NCBI RefSeq assembly: GCF_902859745.1
Contig: NZ_CADIJW010000014.1
Location: 1 to 64,000, forward strand
Direction of reading: 5' to 3'
DNA from: Achromobacter dolens
GTDB lineage: Bacteria > Pseudomonadota > Gammaproteobacteria > Burkholderiales > Burkholderiaceae_B
Length of the DNA stretch: 64,000 bases
Numbering within the stretch: position 1 is the first letter of the stretch; each line of letters opens with the position of its first letter. The position numbers and the translations under genes were made by a program. Positions 25,368 through 33,396 of this stretch are shown piece by piece. The notes below the pieces were generated by a model. It was given only the letters and a program-made list of their open reading frames with translations. It had not been told where the DNA came from and made no database searches.

Positions 25368-26309
25368 ATGGCAACCCCTGTTCTGGTCTGCGGCTCGATG
25401 GCGTTCGACACCATCGCGGTGTTTGAAGGCCGCTTCAAGGAACACATCCTGGCCGACCGCATCCAGTCCCTGAGCGTGTCGTTCCTGGTTCCCAGCATGC
25501 GCAAGGAATACGGCGGCTGCTCCGGCAACATCGCCTACAACATGAACCTGCTGGGCGGCAAGCCCGTGCCGGTGGCCACCGTGGGCGAAGACGCCGGTGA
25601 ATACCTCGAGCGCCTGGACGGCCTCGGCATCGACACCAGCCGCGTCAAGGTCGTGCCCGGCACCTTCACCGCGCAGTGCTTCATCACCACCGACCTGGAC
25701 GACAACCAGATCACCGCGTTCCACCCCGGCGCCATGTCCTTCTCCGCCAGCAACGACCTGAGCGGCGCCAAGGCCGCCTGGGGCATCGTCGCCCCGGACG
25801 CCAAGGAAGGCATGTTCGCCCACGCCGAGCGCCTGCATAAGCAGGGCATCCCGTTCATCTTCGACTTGGGCCAGGCCATGCCGCTGTTCGACGGCGCCGA
25901 CCTGGAGCGCATGCTCGACCTGGCGCAGGCCCTGACGGTGAACGATTACGAGGCCGGCGTGGTCGAGCAACGCACCGGCCGCAGCATGGCCGACATCGCC
26001 GCCAAGCTGCAGGCGGTGGTGGTGACCCGCGGCGCCGAGGGCGCCACGCTGCTGACCGACGGCAAGACCATCCAGATCTCCCCGGTGCGCGCGGCCCAGG
26101 TGGTCGACCCCACCGGTTGCGGCGACGCGCAGCGCGGCGGCCTGCTCTACGGCCTGACCAGCGGTTGGAGCTGGGAAGACAGTTGCCGGCTGGGCAACGT
26201 CATGGGCGCCATCAAGATCGCCTCGCGCGGTCCGCAGAACCACGCGCCCACGCGGGCCGAGATCGACGCTCTGCTGCACGCCACCTACGGCATCCATCTG
26301 CCGGCCTGA
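25368..26309 (+). CDS. PfkB-family sugar or nucleoside kinase
   Basis: A 313-residue ribokinase-fold enzyme. The substrate-side motif is GGCSGNIAYNMNLLGG and the ATP-side motif VDPTGCGDAQRGG near the C terminus, with the catalytic Asp in GCGD. In most family members this block reads GAGDAF, so the Cys and Gln are unusual. The family includes adenosine kinases, ribokinases and fructokinases; the substrate is not evident. ATG 25368 has AAGGA nine bases upstream; the in-frame ATG at 25359 is too close to it. A strong hairpin follows the gene. Confidence 0.82.
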   Translation: MATPVLVCGSMAFDTIAVFEGRFKEHILADRIQSLSVSFLVPSMRKEYGGCSGNIAYNMNLLGGKPVPVATVGEDAGEYLERLDGLGIDTSRVKVVPGTFTAQCFITTDLDDNQITAFHPGAMSFSASNDLSGAKAAWGIVAPDAKEGMFAHAERLHKQGIPFIFDLGQAMPLFDGADLERMLDLAQALTVNDYEAGVVEQRTGRSMADIAAKLQAVVVTRGAEGATLLTDGKTIQISPVRAAQVVDPTGCGDAQRGGLLYGLTSGWSWEDSCRLGNVMGAIKIASRGPQNHAPTRAEIDALLHATYGIHLPA

Positions 26310-26380
26310 ACTCCCCGTCGCCCGCCCGGGGCCGCTGCGGGAACCTGAAGCGGCCGGGATGGTCGAATTGCAGACGAGAG

Positions 26381-26412
26381 ACCGGCCGCGGCGTGAGAAT
26401 GCCGCGGCCGGT
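26381..26412 (+). terminator. Strong hairpin after the PfkB kinase gene
   Basis: ACCGGCCGCGGC (26381-26392) pairs with GCCGCGGCCGGT (26401-26412) over 12 bases with an eight-base loop, followed by a T-containing tail. It lies 71 bases past the kinase stop. Confidence 0.7.
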
Positions 26413-26488
26413 TTGCAAATCCGTTTTCCGCCCGTGGCGGTGAGTTTCAGTGTGTTGCACGTTAGGCTGCCGTCCTGTCTGGGCAGGG

Positions 26489-26494
26489 TATGAT
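26489..26494 (+). promoter_or_regulatory. Candidate -10 element for the SlyB-like gene
   Basis: TATGAT lies 34 bases before the ATG at 26529, leaving room for the GAGGAG ribosome-binding site. No strong -35 is apparent. Confidence 0.35.
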
Positions 26495-26528
26495 CGGATC
26501 GTCGGCAGTGCCCGATCGAGGAGTCCAA

Positions 26529-27032
26529 ATGAACCAAAGCAAAACCTTTTCCTTGTTGACGCCGCGTACTGGCCGGTGGTTGGCCGTGGCTGCCGTCGTG
26601 ACCTCGATGGCTGTCCTGGGCGGTTGCGCCAATCGCAGCGCGTCCAGCGGTGTGTATAGCTATGATCAAGCCCAGCGCGAGCAGATCGTTCGCACGGGCA
26701 CCGTAACGGGCGTGCGCCCGATCGTCATCCAGAACGACAAATCCAGCGGCGTCGGCATGCTGGCTGGCGGCGCGCTGGGCGGCGTGGCGGGTAACGCCGT
26801 CGGCGGCGGCACGGGCCGCACCATCGCTACCGTTGGCGGCGCCATCCTGGGCGCCCTGGCGGGCAATGCGGTGGAAAACCAGGTCGGCAAGAATTCCGGC
26901 TACGAAATCACGGTTCGTCTGGATAACGGCGAAACCCGAGTCGTGGCCCAGGAAGCCGACGTGCCGATCAGCGTCGGCCAGCGGGTGCAGGTCATCAGCG
27001 GCGCCGGCCCCACGCGCGTCACGCCGATGTAA
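26529..27032 (+). CDS. Glycine-zipper outer-membrane lipoprotein (SlyB/Pcp family)
   Basis: A 167-residue lipoprotein. The signal peptide ends in the lipobox LGGC near residue 33, so the Cys is lipidated. A glycine-zipper hairpin (about residues 75-115: GGALGGVAGNAVGGG, GGAILGALAGNAVE) inserts in the membrane, and a small beta domain (ITVRLDNGETRVVAQ, GQRVQVI) follows. SlyB proteins stabilise the outer membrane under stress in enterobacteria. GAGGAG precedes the ATG. The gene is flanked by hairpins on both sides, so it is probably monocistronic. Confidence 0.88.
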   Translation: MNQSKTFSLLTPRTGRWLAVAAVVTSMAVLGGCANRSASSGVYSYDQAQREQIVRTGTVTGVRPIVIQNDKSSGVGMLAGGALGGVAGNAVGGGTGRTIATVGGAILGALAGNAVENQVGKNSGYEITVRLDNGETRVVAQEADVPISVGQRVQVISGAGPTRVTPM

Positions 27033-27055
27033 AAGGTTGGGTCCCCAGCCAGAAG

Positions 27056-27079
27056 AAAAGCCCGCGAAAGCGGGCTTTT
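27056..27079 (+). terminator. Rho-independent terminator after the SlyB-like gene
   Basis: AAAAGCCCGC (27056-27065), a GAAA tetraloop and GCGGGCTTTT (27070-27079) form a ten-base stem with a T-run, 23 bases after the stop codon. Confidence 0.92.
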
Positions 27080-27431
27080 CCGTTTTGGGCGGTCGTTGCG
27101 GCGCGGTCAACGAGGTAGGGGACGGGTGGCGCGCGGAAATCTGTCGTTCCGCTGCAACGCAGCACCCGGTGTTTACCCGCAAGCGTTACGTTTACGCGCT
27201 TTTTATAGCGATTTGGTCTGTAAGTTTCATGGCGATTCGACGCTTGTAATGCCATGATTGCATCCGTGAGCGATCTCGCCGCCTGATTTTGATGTAACCA
27301 AGTGCATCGGCGCGACCCTCCAGGATGCTGTAAATGTCAGTCGATTTTCAGCGATTTTTTGTATACTCGCCGTCCTGTATCTCGGGGCGGGGAATATTTT
27401 GCCGACGAGGCAATGTAACGCCGCACTCTCT
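27080..27431 (+). promoter_or_regulatory. Upstream region of the dlt operon
   Basis: This gap is clearly richer in A+T than its surroundings. TATACT at 27362-27367 is a good -10 element and would give an untranslated leader of about 58 bases; no convincing -35 sits at the right spacing, so an activator or another sigma factor may be needed. No good ribosome-binding site precedes dltC. I see no gene or known riboswitch here. Confidence 0.45.
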
Positions 27432-27668
27432 ATGCATACCGAGCAAGAACTCCACACCAAGATCGGCTCCATCGTCGAGTCGATCGTCATGAAGAAAGTC
27501 ACTCCCGATACGCAACTGATTGCCACTGGCCTGGTCGACTCGCTCGCCGCCGTGGATATCACGCTGGCGGTCGAGGCGGAGTACGGCTGCAGCATCCCGG
27601 CTCCCGAGATCGCGGAGCATCTGCAGTCGGTCCGCACGCTCGCCGGCTATGTCGCTGCCAATATTTAG
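27432..27668 (+). CDS. dltC: D-alanyl carrier protein
   Basis: A 78-residue acyl-carrier-type protein. The phosphopantetheine site is Ser37 in GLVDSLAAVDI, followed by the helix III region of DltC-like carriers. It receives D-alanine from DltA and hands it to the membrane acyltransferase DltB. Length matches DltC exactly when translation starts at ATG 27432. It is the first gene of the operon here, whereas in Firmicutes dltA or dltX comes first. Its 3' end overlaps dltD by 20 bases. Confidence 0.9.
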   Translation: MHTEQELHTKIGSIVESIVMKKVTPDTQLIATGLVDSLAAVDITLAVEAEYGCSIPAPEIAEHLQSVRTLAGYVAANI

Positions 27669-28827
27669 CAATACCCGCCTGTTGTCCCACGTCGCAGCGG
27701 CCACCACGGCGGTGGCGCTGGCGTATGGGGCTTTCTGTGGCGCGGATGACGTCTTGTCCAACATCGTCCATCCGGTTTCGACGGTGGCGGCGTCCAAGAG
27801 CAACTACCTGCCCAATCTGGGGCCGGATTGGGGCACGCAGCACGTCAACCTGACCCGCCTGGGCAACGCGCTCAGCGACGGCACGCTGGTGGTGCTCGGC
27901 TCGTCCGAGTTGTCCAGCCATGACCTGCGCTTTGTGCCTTACCGTTTCTTCCCCGAAGAACTGAAGGTGCCGACGCTGGCCTACGGCCACGCCATGTTCC
28001 AGTCGTATGGCATCGTCAGCGTGCTGGAGTCGGTGGCCGATTCGCTGACGCCGAACACGCGGCTCGTGATCATGGTGTCGCCGGCCTGGTTCGCCTCGGG
28101 CGGCCAGTTGCCGCGCAGCGCGTTCGCCGAACACGTCACCGGACCGGTCTGGGATCGCCTCTGGGACAAGCCCAGCACGCGCGAACAAATGCAGACCTGG
28201 ATCAGCGACAACGCCAATTGGGGGCTCTTGTGGTTGATCGCCAATGGCCAGGTCGCCGAGCTCAAGGACAAGCTGTCGCTGTGGTGGAACGCGCGCAAGG
28301 AGCCGGCGCCCGACCGTCCGCGCAGCAAGCTGTCGGTGCCCGCGCATCGTTTCGTATCGTGGCCCTCGTCGGCCAGGCTCAATGCCGGCCAATGGTCGCG
28401 CCTGACGCACGAGGCGCGCGAAGTCGAGCACCAACTGGGCGGCAACAATCCCTACGACGTGCGCGACGATTACTACAAGCAGTACCTGGCGCCGCTGTAT
28501 TCGCCGGCGCGCAACGAGTTCGCCAACGTCGATCCGCTCACCCGCACCGAGCTGGGCGACCTGTCGCGTGTCATGGCCTTGCTGCAACGGCGCAAGGTCA
28601 AGGCGTACTTCGTGATCCAGCCGTTCAATCCCAAACTCATCCTGGACGTCGAGCGTTTCGACCCGGTGGTGGCCGCCATCACCGGCATGTGCCAACGCTA
28701 CCAGATGGGTTGCCTCGATATGTACAGCATTCCCTTCGAACCGGGCATGGTGCGTGATGACATGCATCTGGCCGAGCTCGGTTGGGCGATGGCGGACCAA
28801 GGCATAGCGGAGTACTTTTCCCGATGA
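27649..28827 (+). CDS. dltD: DltD-like D-alanine transfer protein
   Basis: A 392-residue protein with an N-terminal membrane anchor (about residues 12-30) and an SGNH-type hydrolase domain outside the inner membrane. The nucleophile block is LGSSELS at residues 83-89 and the Asp/His block is DDMHLAELGW near the C terminus. In Gram-positive systems DltD moves D-alanine from the membrane carrier to teichoic acid. The Gram-negative acceptor is unknown here. ATG 27649 lies within dltC, indicating coupled translation. The longer frame upstream is the shadow of dltC. Confidence 0.88.
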   Translation: MSLPIFSNTRLLSHVAAATTAVALAYGAFCGADDVLSNIVHPVSTVAASKSNYLPNLGPDWGTQHVNLTRLGNALSDGTLVVLGSSELSSHDLRFVPYRFFPEELKVPTLAYGHAMFQSYGIVSVLESVADSLTPNTRLVIMVSPAWFASGGQLPRSAFAEHVTGPVWDRLWDKPSTREQMQTWISDNANWGLLWLIANGQVAELKDKLSLWWNARKEPAPDRPRSKLSVPAHRFVSWPSSARLNAGQWSRLTHEAREVEHQLGGNNPYDVRDDYYKQYLAPLYSPARNEFANVDPLTRTELGDLSRVMALLQRRKVKAYFVIQPFNPKLILDVERFDPVVAAITGMCQRYQMGCLDMYSIPFEPGMVRDDMHLAELGWAMADQGIAEYFSR

Positions 28828-29030
28828 CCCCCCAACAGAAAACCGATGCGACGCCGGACGGCGCCGCCCAGGGGCCGGACGCCCGCAAGGCGGCCAAGGC
28901 CTGGGGGCGCCGCTTCTTCTGGCATCTCTGCCTGTATGTCGGGGTGATCCTGGTGTTCGTGCTGCAGGCGCAGCCCACCACGGGTAGCGGTGGACCTATC
29001 AAGGTCGAATTCCAATATCAACAGTTCTGA
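28824..29030 (+). CDS. dltX: DltX-like membrane microprotein ending in F-x-Y-x-x-F
   Basis: A 68-residue protein between dltD and dltB, starting at an ATG that overlaps the dltD stop (ATGA). Residues 31-48 form a single membrane helix, and the protein ends IKVEFQYQQF. The last six residues fit F-x-Y-x-x-F. In Gram-positive DltX a C-terminal motif of this form carries the Tyr that accepts D-alanine from DltB and passes it to DltD. By position, size, topology and motif this is the same part; Tyr65 would be the acyl acceptor. The first 25 residues are charged and probably cytoplasmic. The assignment is inference from the motif, not from long sequence similarity. Confidence 0.75.
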   Translation: MTPQQKTDATPDGAAQGPDARKAAKAWGRRFFWHLCLYVGVILVFVLQAQPTTGSGGPIKVEFQYQQF

Positions 29031-29037
29031 CCGCAGC

Positions 29038-30165
29038 ATGGAATTGTTCGCAAGCTTGAGCTTCTTCGGCGGCGCCCTGTTCGGCGGGCTGGGTCTGTTG
29101 GCGTATCGTTCGTTCGGCATGCCGCTGCGCATCGGCTATCGGCACGTCATCGGCGTGATCTGCCTGGGCGTATGGATGGCGGTGTTCTGGGCGCGTCCCT
29201 ACCAGCCGATCGCGCTGCTGGCCATTTCGGGCAGCGCGCTGTGGGCCATGCGGCGCAACTACATCCCGACCTGGCTGGCTGTCATCATCACCATGACGCC
29301 GCTGCTGCTGGTCAAGACCGGCGTCTCGCACCTGGGCGCGATGCTGGGCCTGTCGTTCGCCACCTTCCGCGCCATCGACGTGCTGCTGTTCGCGCCGCGC
29401 AACGAGCGCGTGTCGCCGCTGGACTACTTCATCTACCTGTTCTTCCCGCTGACGCTGCTGGCCGGTCCGATGTACCGCTGGCGCTCCTTCCAGGCCGACC
29501 TCAAGCGCGGCTACGAAGGCGTGAACCTGAACACCTGGCTGGCGGGCCTGGAATTGATCATGCTGGGCGTGATCCAGAAGTTCGGCCTGGCCGAACTGAT
29601 CTGGCGCTACGGCCTGTCGACCCTGGACGCGCACGACTACTCGTTCACCGGCGTGGCGCTGAACGCCTCGCTCTACAGCGCCTACCTGTTCTTCGATTTT
29701 GCCGGCTATTCCACCATGGCCATCGGTATCGGCATGCTGTTCGGCTTCACCCTGCCGATCAACTTCCGCAACCCGCTGGCGACGCTCAACCCGCAGGACT
29801 TCTGGCGCCGTTGGCACATCAGCCTGTCCGAGTGGCTGCGCGACGTGGTGTTCATGCCGATCTACAAGGCGCTGAGCAAGACCTCGTTCTTTTCGCGCCA
29901 CCGGATGGCGGCGCAGAACATCGGTATCTTTGCCACGCTGCTGGCGATGGGCGTATGGAACGGCCTGTCGCTGCACTACATCGTCAGCGGCCTGATGTTC
30001 GGCGCGTACTCGGTGGGCCACAACCTGCTGATCAACGCGGCGCGTACCCGTCCGGCCCTGCAGGCCGCGCTGGCGCGGCCCGTCATGCGTTTCCTCGGAC
30101 GCGTGCTCACCCTGATCCTGGCTGCCCTGGCGCTCTACGTGTTCAGCGGTCGCAGCCCCATCTGA
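29038..30165 (+). CDS. dltB: DltB-like MBOAT D-alanyl transferase
   Basis: A 375-residue polytopic membrane protein of the MBOAT family with eight or more hydrophobic spans. The hallmark regions are DFWRRWHISLSEWLRD (254-269) and the catalytic His313 in VWNGLSLHYIVSG. It takes D-alanine from DltC on the inside and moves it across the membrane. ATG 29038 is seven bases after the dltX-like stop; an in-frame start at 28990 would overlap dltX and is less likely. dltA follows 16 bases later. Confidence 0.9.
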   Translation: MELFASLSFFGGALFGGLGLLAYRSFGMPLRIGYRHVIGVICLGVWMAVFWARPYQPIALLAISGSALWAMRRNYIPTWLAVIITMTPLLLVKTGVSHLGAMLGLSFATFRAIDVLLFAPRNERVSPLDYFIYLFFPLTLLAGPMYRWRSFQADLKRGYEGVNLNTWLAGLELIMLGVIQKFGLAELIWRYGLSTLDAHDYSFTGVALNASLYSAYLFFDFAGYSTMAIGIGMLFGFTLPINFRNPLATLNPQDFWRRWHISLSEWLRDVVFMPIYKALSKTSFFSRHRMAAQNIGIFATLLAMGVWNGLSLHYIVSGLMFGAYSVGHNLLINAARTRPALQAALARPVMRFLGRVLTLILAALALYVFSGRSPI

Positions 30166-30181
30166 TGCCCGGAGTTTCGGC

Positions 30182-31630
30182 ATGCGTTTCGACCTGAAGA
30201 CCTTCCAGTTCGTTGACTCCGCGCGCGCGCCCGACGCGCTCGCGGTGGTCGGCGCCGACCGCAGCCTGACCTGGGCGCAATTGCGCGACGAAGCTACGGC
30301 CTGGGCCGACGAGGCGCGCGCGCATGGCGCGGCGCCGGATGTGCCGGTGGCCATCTACGGCCACAAGGAAGCCTCGTTCTTCGTTGCCATGGTGGGCGCG
30401 CTGCTGATCGGCGCGCCGTTTGTGCCCGTCGACACCATCTATCCGCCGGAGCGCCTGCGCCGCATTGTCGAGATCGTGCGCGCCGCGGCCGTGTACGATG
30501 CGGCCGCGCGCGGCTTCGAGCCGGGAGAGGGCGCCGAGCTGGCCGAGCGCGGCCTGGCCTACGTCATGTTCACGTCCGGCAGCACCGGCGACCCTAAGGG
30601 CGTGCAGATCGGCCGCGAGAGCGTGGGCCTGCTGGGCGACTGGATGCTGGGCAGCTTCGGCCTGGGCGATGCGCCGGTGTTCATGAACCAGGCGCCGTTC
30701 AGCTTCGACCTGTCGATGTACGAGGTGTTCGCCACGTTGGCCGCCGGCGGCACCTGCGTGCTGAATTCGCGCGAGCAGATTGGCGCGGCCGCGACCTGGA
30801 TGAGCCGGCTGGCGCAGCAAGGCGTGACAACCTGGGTCTCGACCCCGTCCTTCGCCCACCAGCAACTGGCCAACCGCGATTTCTCGCCGGTCACGCTGCC
30901 GACGCTGGGTACCTTCCTGTTCTGCGGCGAACCGTTGCCGGCGGCGCTCGCGAAGAAGCTGCGCCAGCGTTTTCCGGACGCCGTGATCCTGAACACCTAC
31001 GGGCCGACCGAGGCCACCGTGGCCACCACCTGGATCGCCATCACCGACGCGGTGCTGGCGGCGCATGATCCGCTGCCCGTCGGCCATGCCAAGCCCGATT
31101 GCGAACTGCGCATCGAGGATGGCGAGATCTGCATCATCGGCGACCACGTCATGCGCGGTTACCTGAACCGCCAGGACCTGAACGAGGTCAAGCTGTTCGT
31201 GGCCGAGGGCGGTCGCCGTGGTTTCCGCACGGGCGACCTGGGGCAACTGGACGCGGACGGCCTGCTGTTCTGCCGCGGCCGCATGGACGACCAGATCAAG
31301 CTGAACGGCTATCGCATCGAACTGGCCGAGATCGACGAGGCCCTGCATGGCCTGCCGGGCGTGGAAGGCGGCGCTTGCGCGGTGCTGCGGCGGCCGGACG
31401 GCACCGCGGTGCGCCTGATCGGCTTCGTTGCCGGCGTGGCCGCCGAGCAGGCCGAAGCCAGCCTGCTGGCGCAGGACGCATTGACAGGGTGGAAGGACAA
31501 GCTGGGGCAGCGCCTGCCGCCCTATATGGTGCCGTCCGAGCTGGTGGCGTGCGCGGCGCTGCCGATGTCGAACAATCACAAGATCGATCGCAAAAAGCTG
31601 ATCGATATCTACGCCGCGATTCCGGCGTAA
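30182..31630 (+). CDS. dltA: D-alanine--D-alanyl carrier protein ligase
   Basis: A 482-residue adenylation enzyme. The P-loop is FTSGSTGDPKG, followed by NTYGPTEATV, the FRTGDLG Asp, the hinge and the catalytic Lys in NHKIDRK. It activates D-alanine with ATP and loads DltC. Length fits DltA rather than a peptide-synthetase module. It closes the operon and is followed by a terminator. Substrate identity is inferred from the operon, since the specificity pocket was not analysed. Confidence 0.88.
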   Translation: MRFDLKTFQFVDSARAPDALAVVGADRSLTWAQLRDEATAWADEARAHGAAPDVPVAIYGHKEASFFVAMVGALLIGAPFVPVDTIYPPERLRRIVEIVRAAAVYDAAARGFEPGEGAELAERGLAYVMFTSGSTGDPKGVQIGRESVGLLGDWMLGSFGLGDAPVFMNQAPFSFDLSMYEVFATLAAGGTCVLNSREQIGAAATWMSRLAQQGVTTWVSTPSFAHQQLANRDFSPVTLPTLGTFLFCGEPLPAALAKKLRQRFPDAVILNTYGPTEATVATTWIAITDAVLAAHDPLPVGHAKPDCELRIEDGEICIIGDHVMRGYLNRQDLNEVKLFVAEGGRRGFRTGDLGQLDADGLLFCRGRMDDQIKLNGYRIELAEIDEALHGLPGVEGGACAVLRRPDGTAVRLIGFVAGVAAEQAEASLLAQDALTGWKDKLGQRLPPYMVPSELVACAALPMSNNHKIDRKKLIDIYAAIPA

Positions 31631-31657
31631 GGCGCCGCCGCGCGGCGTGCGCCAGGG

Positions 31658-31683
31658 ACGGCCCGGTCAGTTCGCCGGGCCGT
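31658..31683 (+). terminator. Terminator after dltA
   Basis: ACGGCCCGG (31658-31666) pairs with CCGGGCCGT (31675-31683), followed by TGTCGTTT. It sits between dltA and the convergent YggT gene and may serve both. Confidence 0.75.
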
Positions 31684-31690
31684 TGTCGTT

Positions 31691-32251
31691 TCACACGCCC
31701 ATCATGCTGTAGCTCAGCCGCGCCAGCACCATCAGCAGGACCTGCGCCACGATCAGCAGCACCAGCGGCGAGAAGTCGATCGAGGTGCGCGGCAGCAGCC
31801 GCCGGATGGGATCCAGCATCGGAGCGGTCAGCGCCTGCAGCATCGGCATCATGGGCGCCATCGGGTTGACCCACGACAGCACCGCCTGGATCAGGGTCAG
31901 CCACACCACCAGGTTCAGCGCCCACTTGAGCGCCATCAGCAGCGCCGACAGCATGGCCGAGGGCAGCAGCACCGCGGGAATCAGGGCGCCGATGGCGACC
32001 AGCCAGATCAGCACCAGGTACACCAGCGCGGCCAGCCAGGTGGCCACCAGGCTGGTCCAGTCGATCTTGTTGCCCGCCGGAATGATCTTGCGCAGCGGCA
32101 GCACCAGCCAGTTGGTGGCCTGGTAGATGACGCGCGCCAGCGGATTGAAGGGATGCAGCCGAATCGCATGCATCCAGGCGCGGGCGATGAGCGCGGCGCC
32201 GAACAGCGTGAACGCGATTTCGAGCAGGAAGCGAAGAATTTCACCGAGCAT
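31691..32251 (-). CDS. YggT-family inner-membrane protein
   Basis: A 186-residue protein with two YGGT repeats. Each repeat has a hydrophobic hairpin followed by a conserved NPxxxxIxxxTxPxLxPxR-like segment ([19 protein letters not shown] and [19 protein letters not shown]). Five or six membrane spans are likely. The family affects osmotic or cell-division traits in some bacteria, but no biochemical activity is established. It is convergent with dltA. Confidence 0.88.
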   Translation of the reverse strand: MLGEILRFLLEIAFTLFGAALIARAWMHAIRLHPFNPLARVIYQATNWLVLPLRKIIPAGNKIDWTSLVATWLAALVYLVLIWLVAIGALIPAVLLPSAMLSALLMALKWALNLVVWLTLIQAVLSWVNPMAPMMPMLQALTAPMLDPIRRLLPRTSIDFSPLVLLIVAQVLLMVLARLSYSMMGV

Positions 32252-32360
32252 GGGCGCGATCTACCTAATGATGACGGCTTTTATTGTCTCACGGCAATGC
32301 GGCAACGGTGGCGCCCGAGCCGTGCGAATACGTTTTCTTTCTTGGGGTGGGGGCGAATAA

Positions 32361-32388
32361 AAACCGCCTGGCCGAAGCCAGGCGGTTT
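32361..32388. terminator. Bidirectional-looking terminator between histone and YggT genes
   Basis: AAACCGCCTGGC (32361-32372), a CGAA loop and GCCAGGCGGTTT (32377-32388) form a perfect 12-base stem with A/T on both sides. It is 30 bases beyond the histone-like gene stop and can terminate that message. Confidence 0.85.
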
Positions 32389-32418
32389 GAGGTACTGCTA
32401 CCGTTGTGACCGGTCCGA

Positions 32419-33051
32419 TTACGGACGGCCACCCGTCGGGAACGGCCACGACGCGGCGGGGTTCAGCGCGGTCTTCGCGCCCGGGGCAGCGGCCGTGGAC
32501 GGCGGCGTGGCGGGCTTCTTCGGAGCGGCTTTCTTCGCAGCGGGCTTCTTGGCAGCGGCGGGCTTCGCGGCAGGCTTGGCAGCAGGCTTCTTGGCAGCCG
32601 GAGCCTTCTTGGCTACGACTTTCTTGGCAACCGCCTTCTTGGCGGGGGCCTTCTTGGCAACCGCCTTCTTGGCAACCGCCTTCTTGGCGACGGCCTTCTT
32701 GGCTACCGCTTTCTTGGCGGGGGCCTTCTTGGCAACCGCTTTCTTGGCGACGGCCTTCTTGGCAACCGCCTTCTTGGCGACGACCTTCTTGGCCGCTGCC
32801 TTCTTGGCTACCGGCTTCTTGGCCGCGACTTTCTTGGCGACGGCCTTCTTGGCTACCGCTTTCTTCGCGACCTTCTTGGCGGCCGGCTTCTTGGCGGCAA
32901 CCTTCTTCACCGCCGGCTTCTTGGCGGCGACCTTCTTGACGGCTACCTTCTTGACGGCAGCTTTCTTGGCCGGGGCGGCCTTCTTCGCTACTGCCTTCTT
33001 GGCGGCGGGCTTCTTCACCGCTTTCTTTACGGCTTTCTTGGCTGTTGCCAT
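32419..33051 (-). CDS. Histone H1-like DNA-binding protein, lysine/alanine repeats
   Basis: A 210-residue, extremely basic protein made mostly of KKAVA, KKPAA and KKVAA pentamer units, ending in a Pro/Ala tail. This matches bacterial H1 homologues such as Bordetella BpH1, which condense DNA and vary in repeat number between strains. Two in-frame ATGs lie six bases apart; the second (33051) has AAGGAG seven bases upstream and was chosen, since the first would leave one base. The coding strand is highly repetitive (15-base periodicity), so assembly errors or strain variation are possible. Confidence 0.88.
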   Translation of the reverse strand: MATAKKAVKKAVKKPAAKKAVAKKAAPAKKAAVKKVAVKKVAAKKPAVKKVAAKKPAAKKVAKKAVAKKAVAKKVAAKKPVAKKAAAKKVVAKKAVAKKAVAKKAVAKKAPAKKAVAKKAVAKKAVAKKAVAKKAPAKKAVAKKVVAKKAPAAKKPAAKPAAKPAAAKKPAAKKAAPKKPATPPSTAAAPGAKTALNPAASWPFPTGGRP

Positions 33052-33396
33052 GGTCATGCTCCTTAGGTTCAGGGGTCCCAGAACTTAAACCCGTGCCCCG
33101 ATCCGCCAACAAGGCGAACCGTGCCCGGGCTATTCATCGGCGCATGCCGCTGTTCTGTGCGAGCAACAGCTACTACGGTTTGCGCTAATGAATTCGGCAC
33201 AGCCATTTGATATGGCCCCCGCTCCTTTGGCGCGAGCCATTTCAAATGGCGCCGGTGGGCAGTCTGATCACAGACCGCCTACCGCTTGTTCTACGTGTTC
33301 GAAAACACCCTGACCTGGGAGATCGCCCTCAAGGCCTGGCGCGAACGCAACGCTCTTGCAAGAGCGTGCCCGCGCCGGGCCCGAAGGCGAACTGCG
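33052..33396. other. Gap between histone-like and nrdB genes with several palindromes
   Basis: No convincing gene is present. GCCAT/ATGGC pair at 33202-33216, GCCATTTCAAATGGC is a perfect palindrome at 33236-33250, GTCTG/CAGAC pair at 33262-33275, and a perfect palindrome CGCTCTTGCAAGAGCG lies at 33351-33366. The last may help end nrdB transcription. The left end must hold the histone-gene promoter. A short frame near 33287-33360 has good codon bias but no recognisable family. Confidence 0.55.

Noticed and set aside
32419-33051. CRISPR-like periodic repeats
   Set aside because: The period is 15 bases with no spacers, and it translates to KKAVA-type pentamers of a histone-like protein.
33287-33360. 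A short coding sequence upstream of the nrdB 3' end
   Set aside because: It has coding-like base use but no ribosome-binding site, no defined start and runs into antisense nrdB; it is kept only as a possible remnant.
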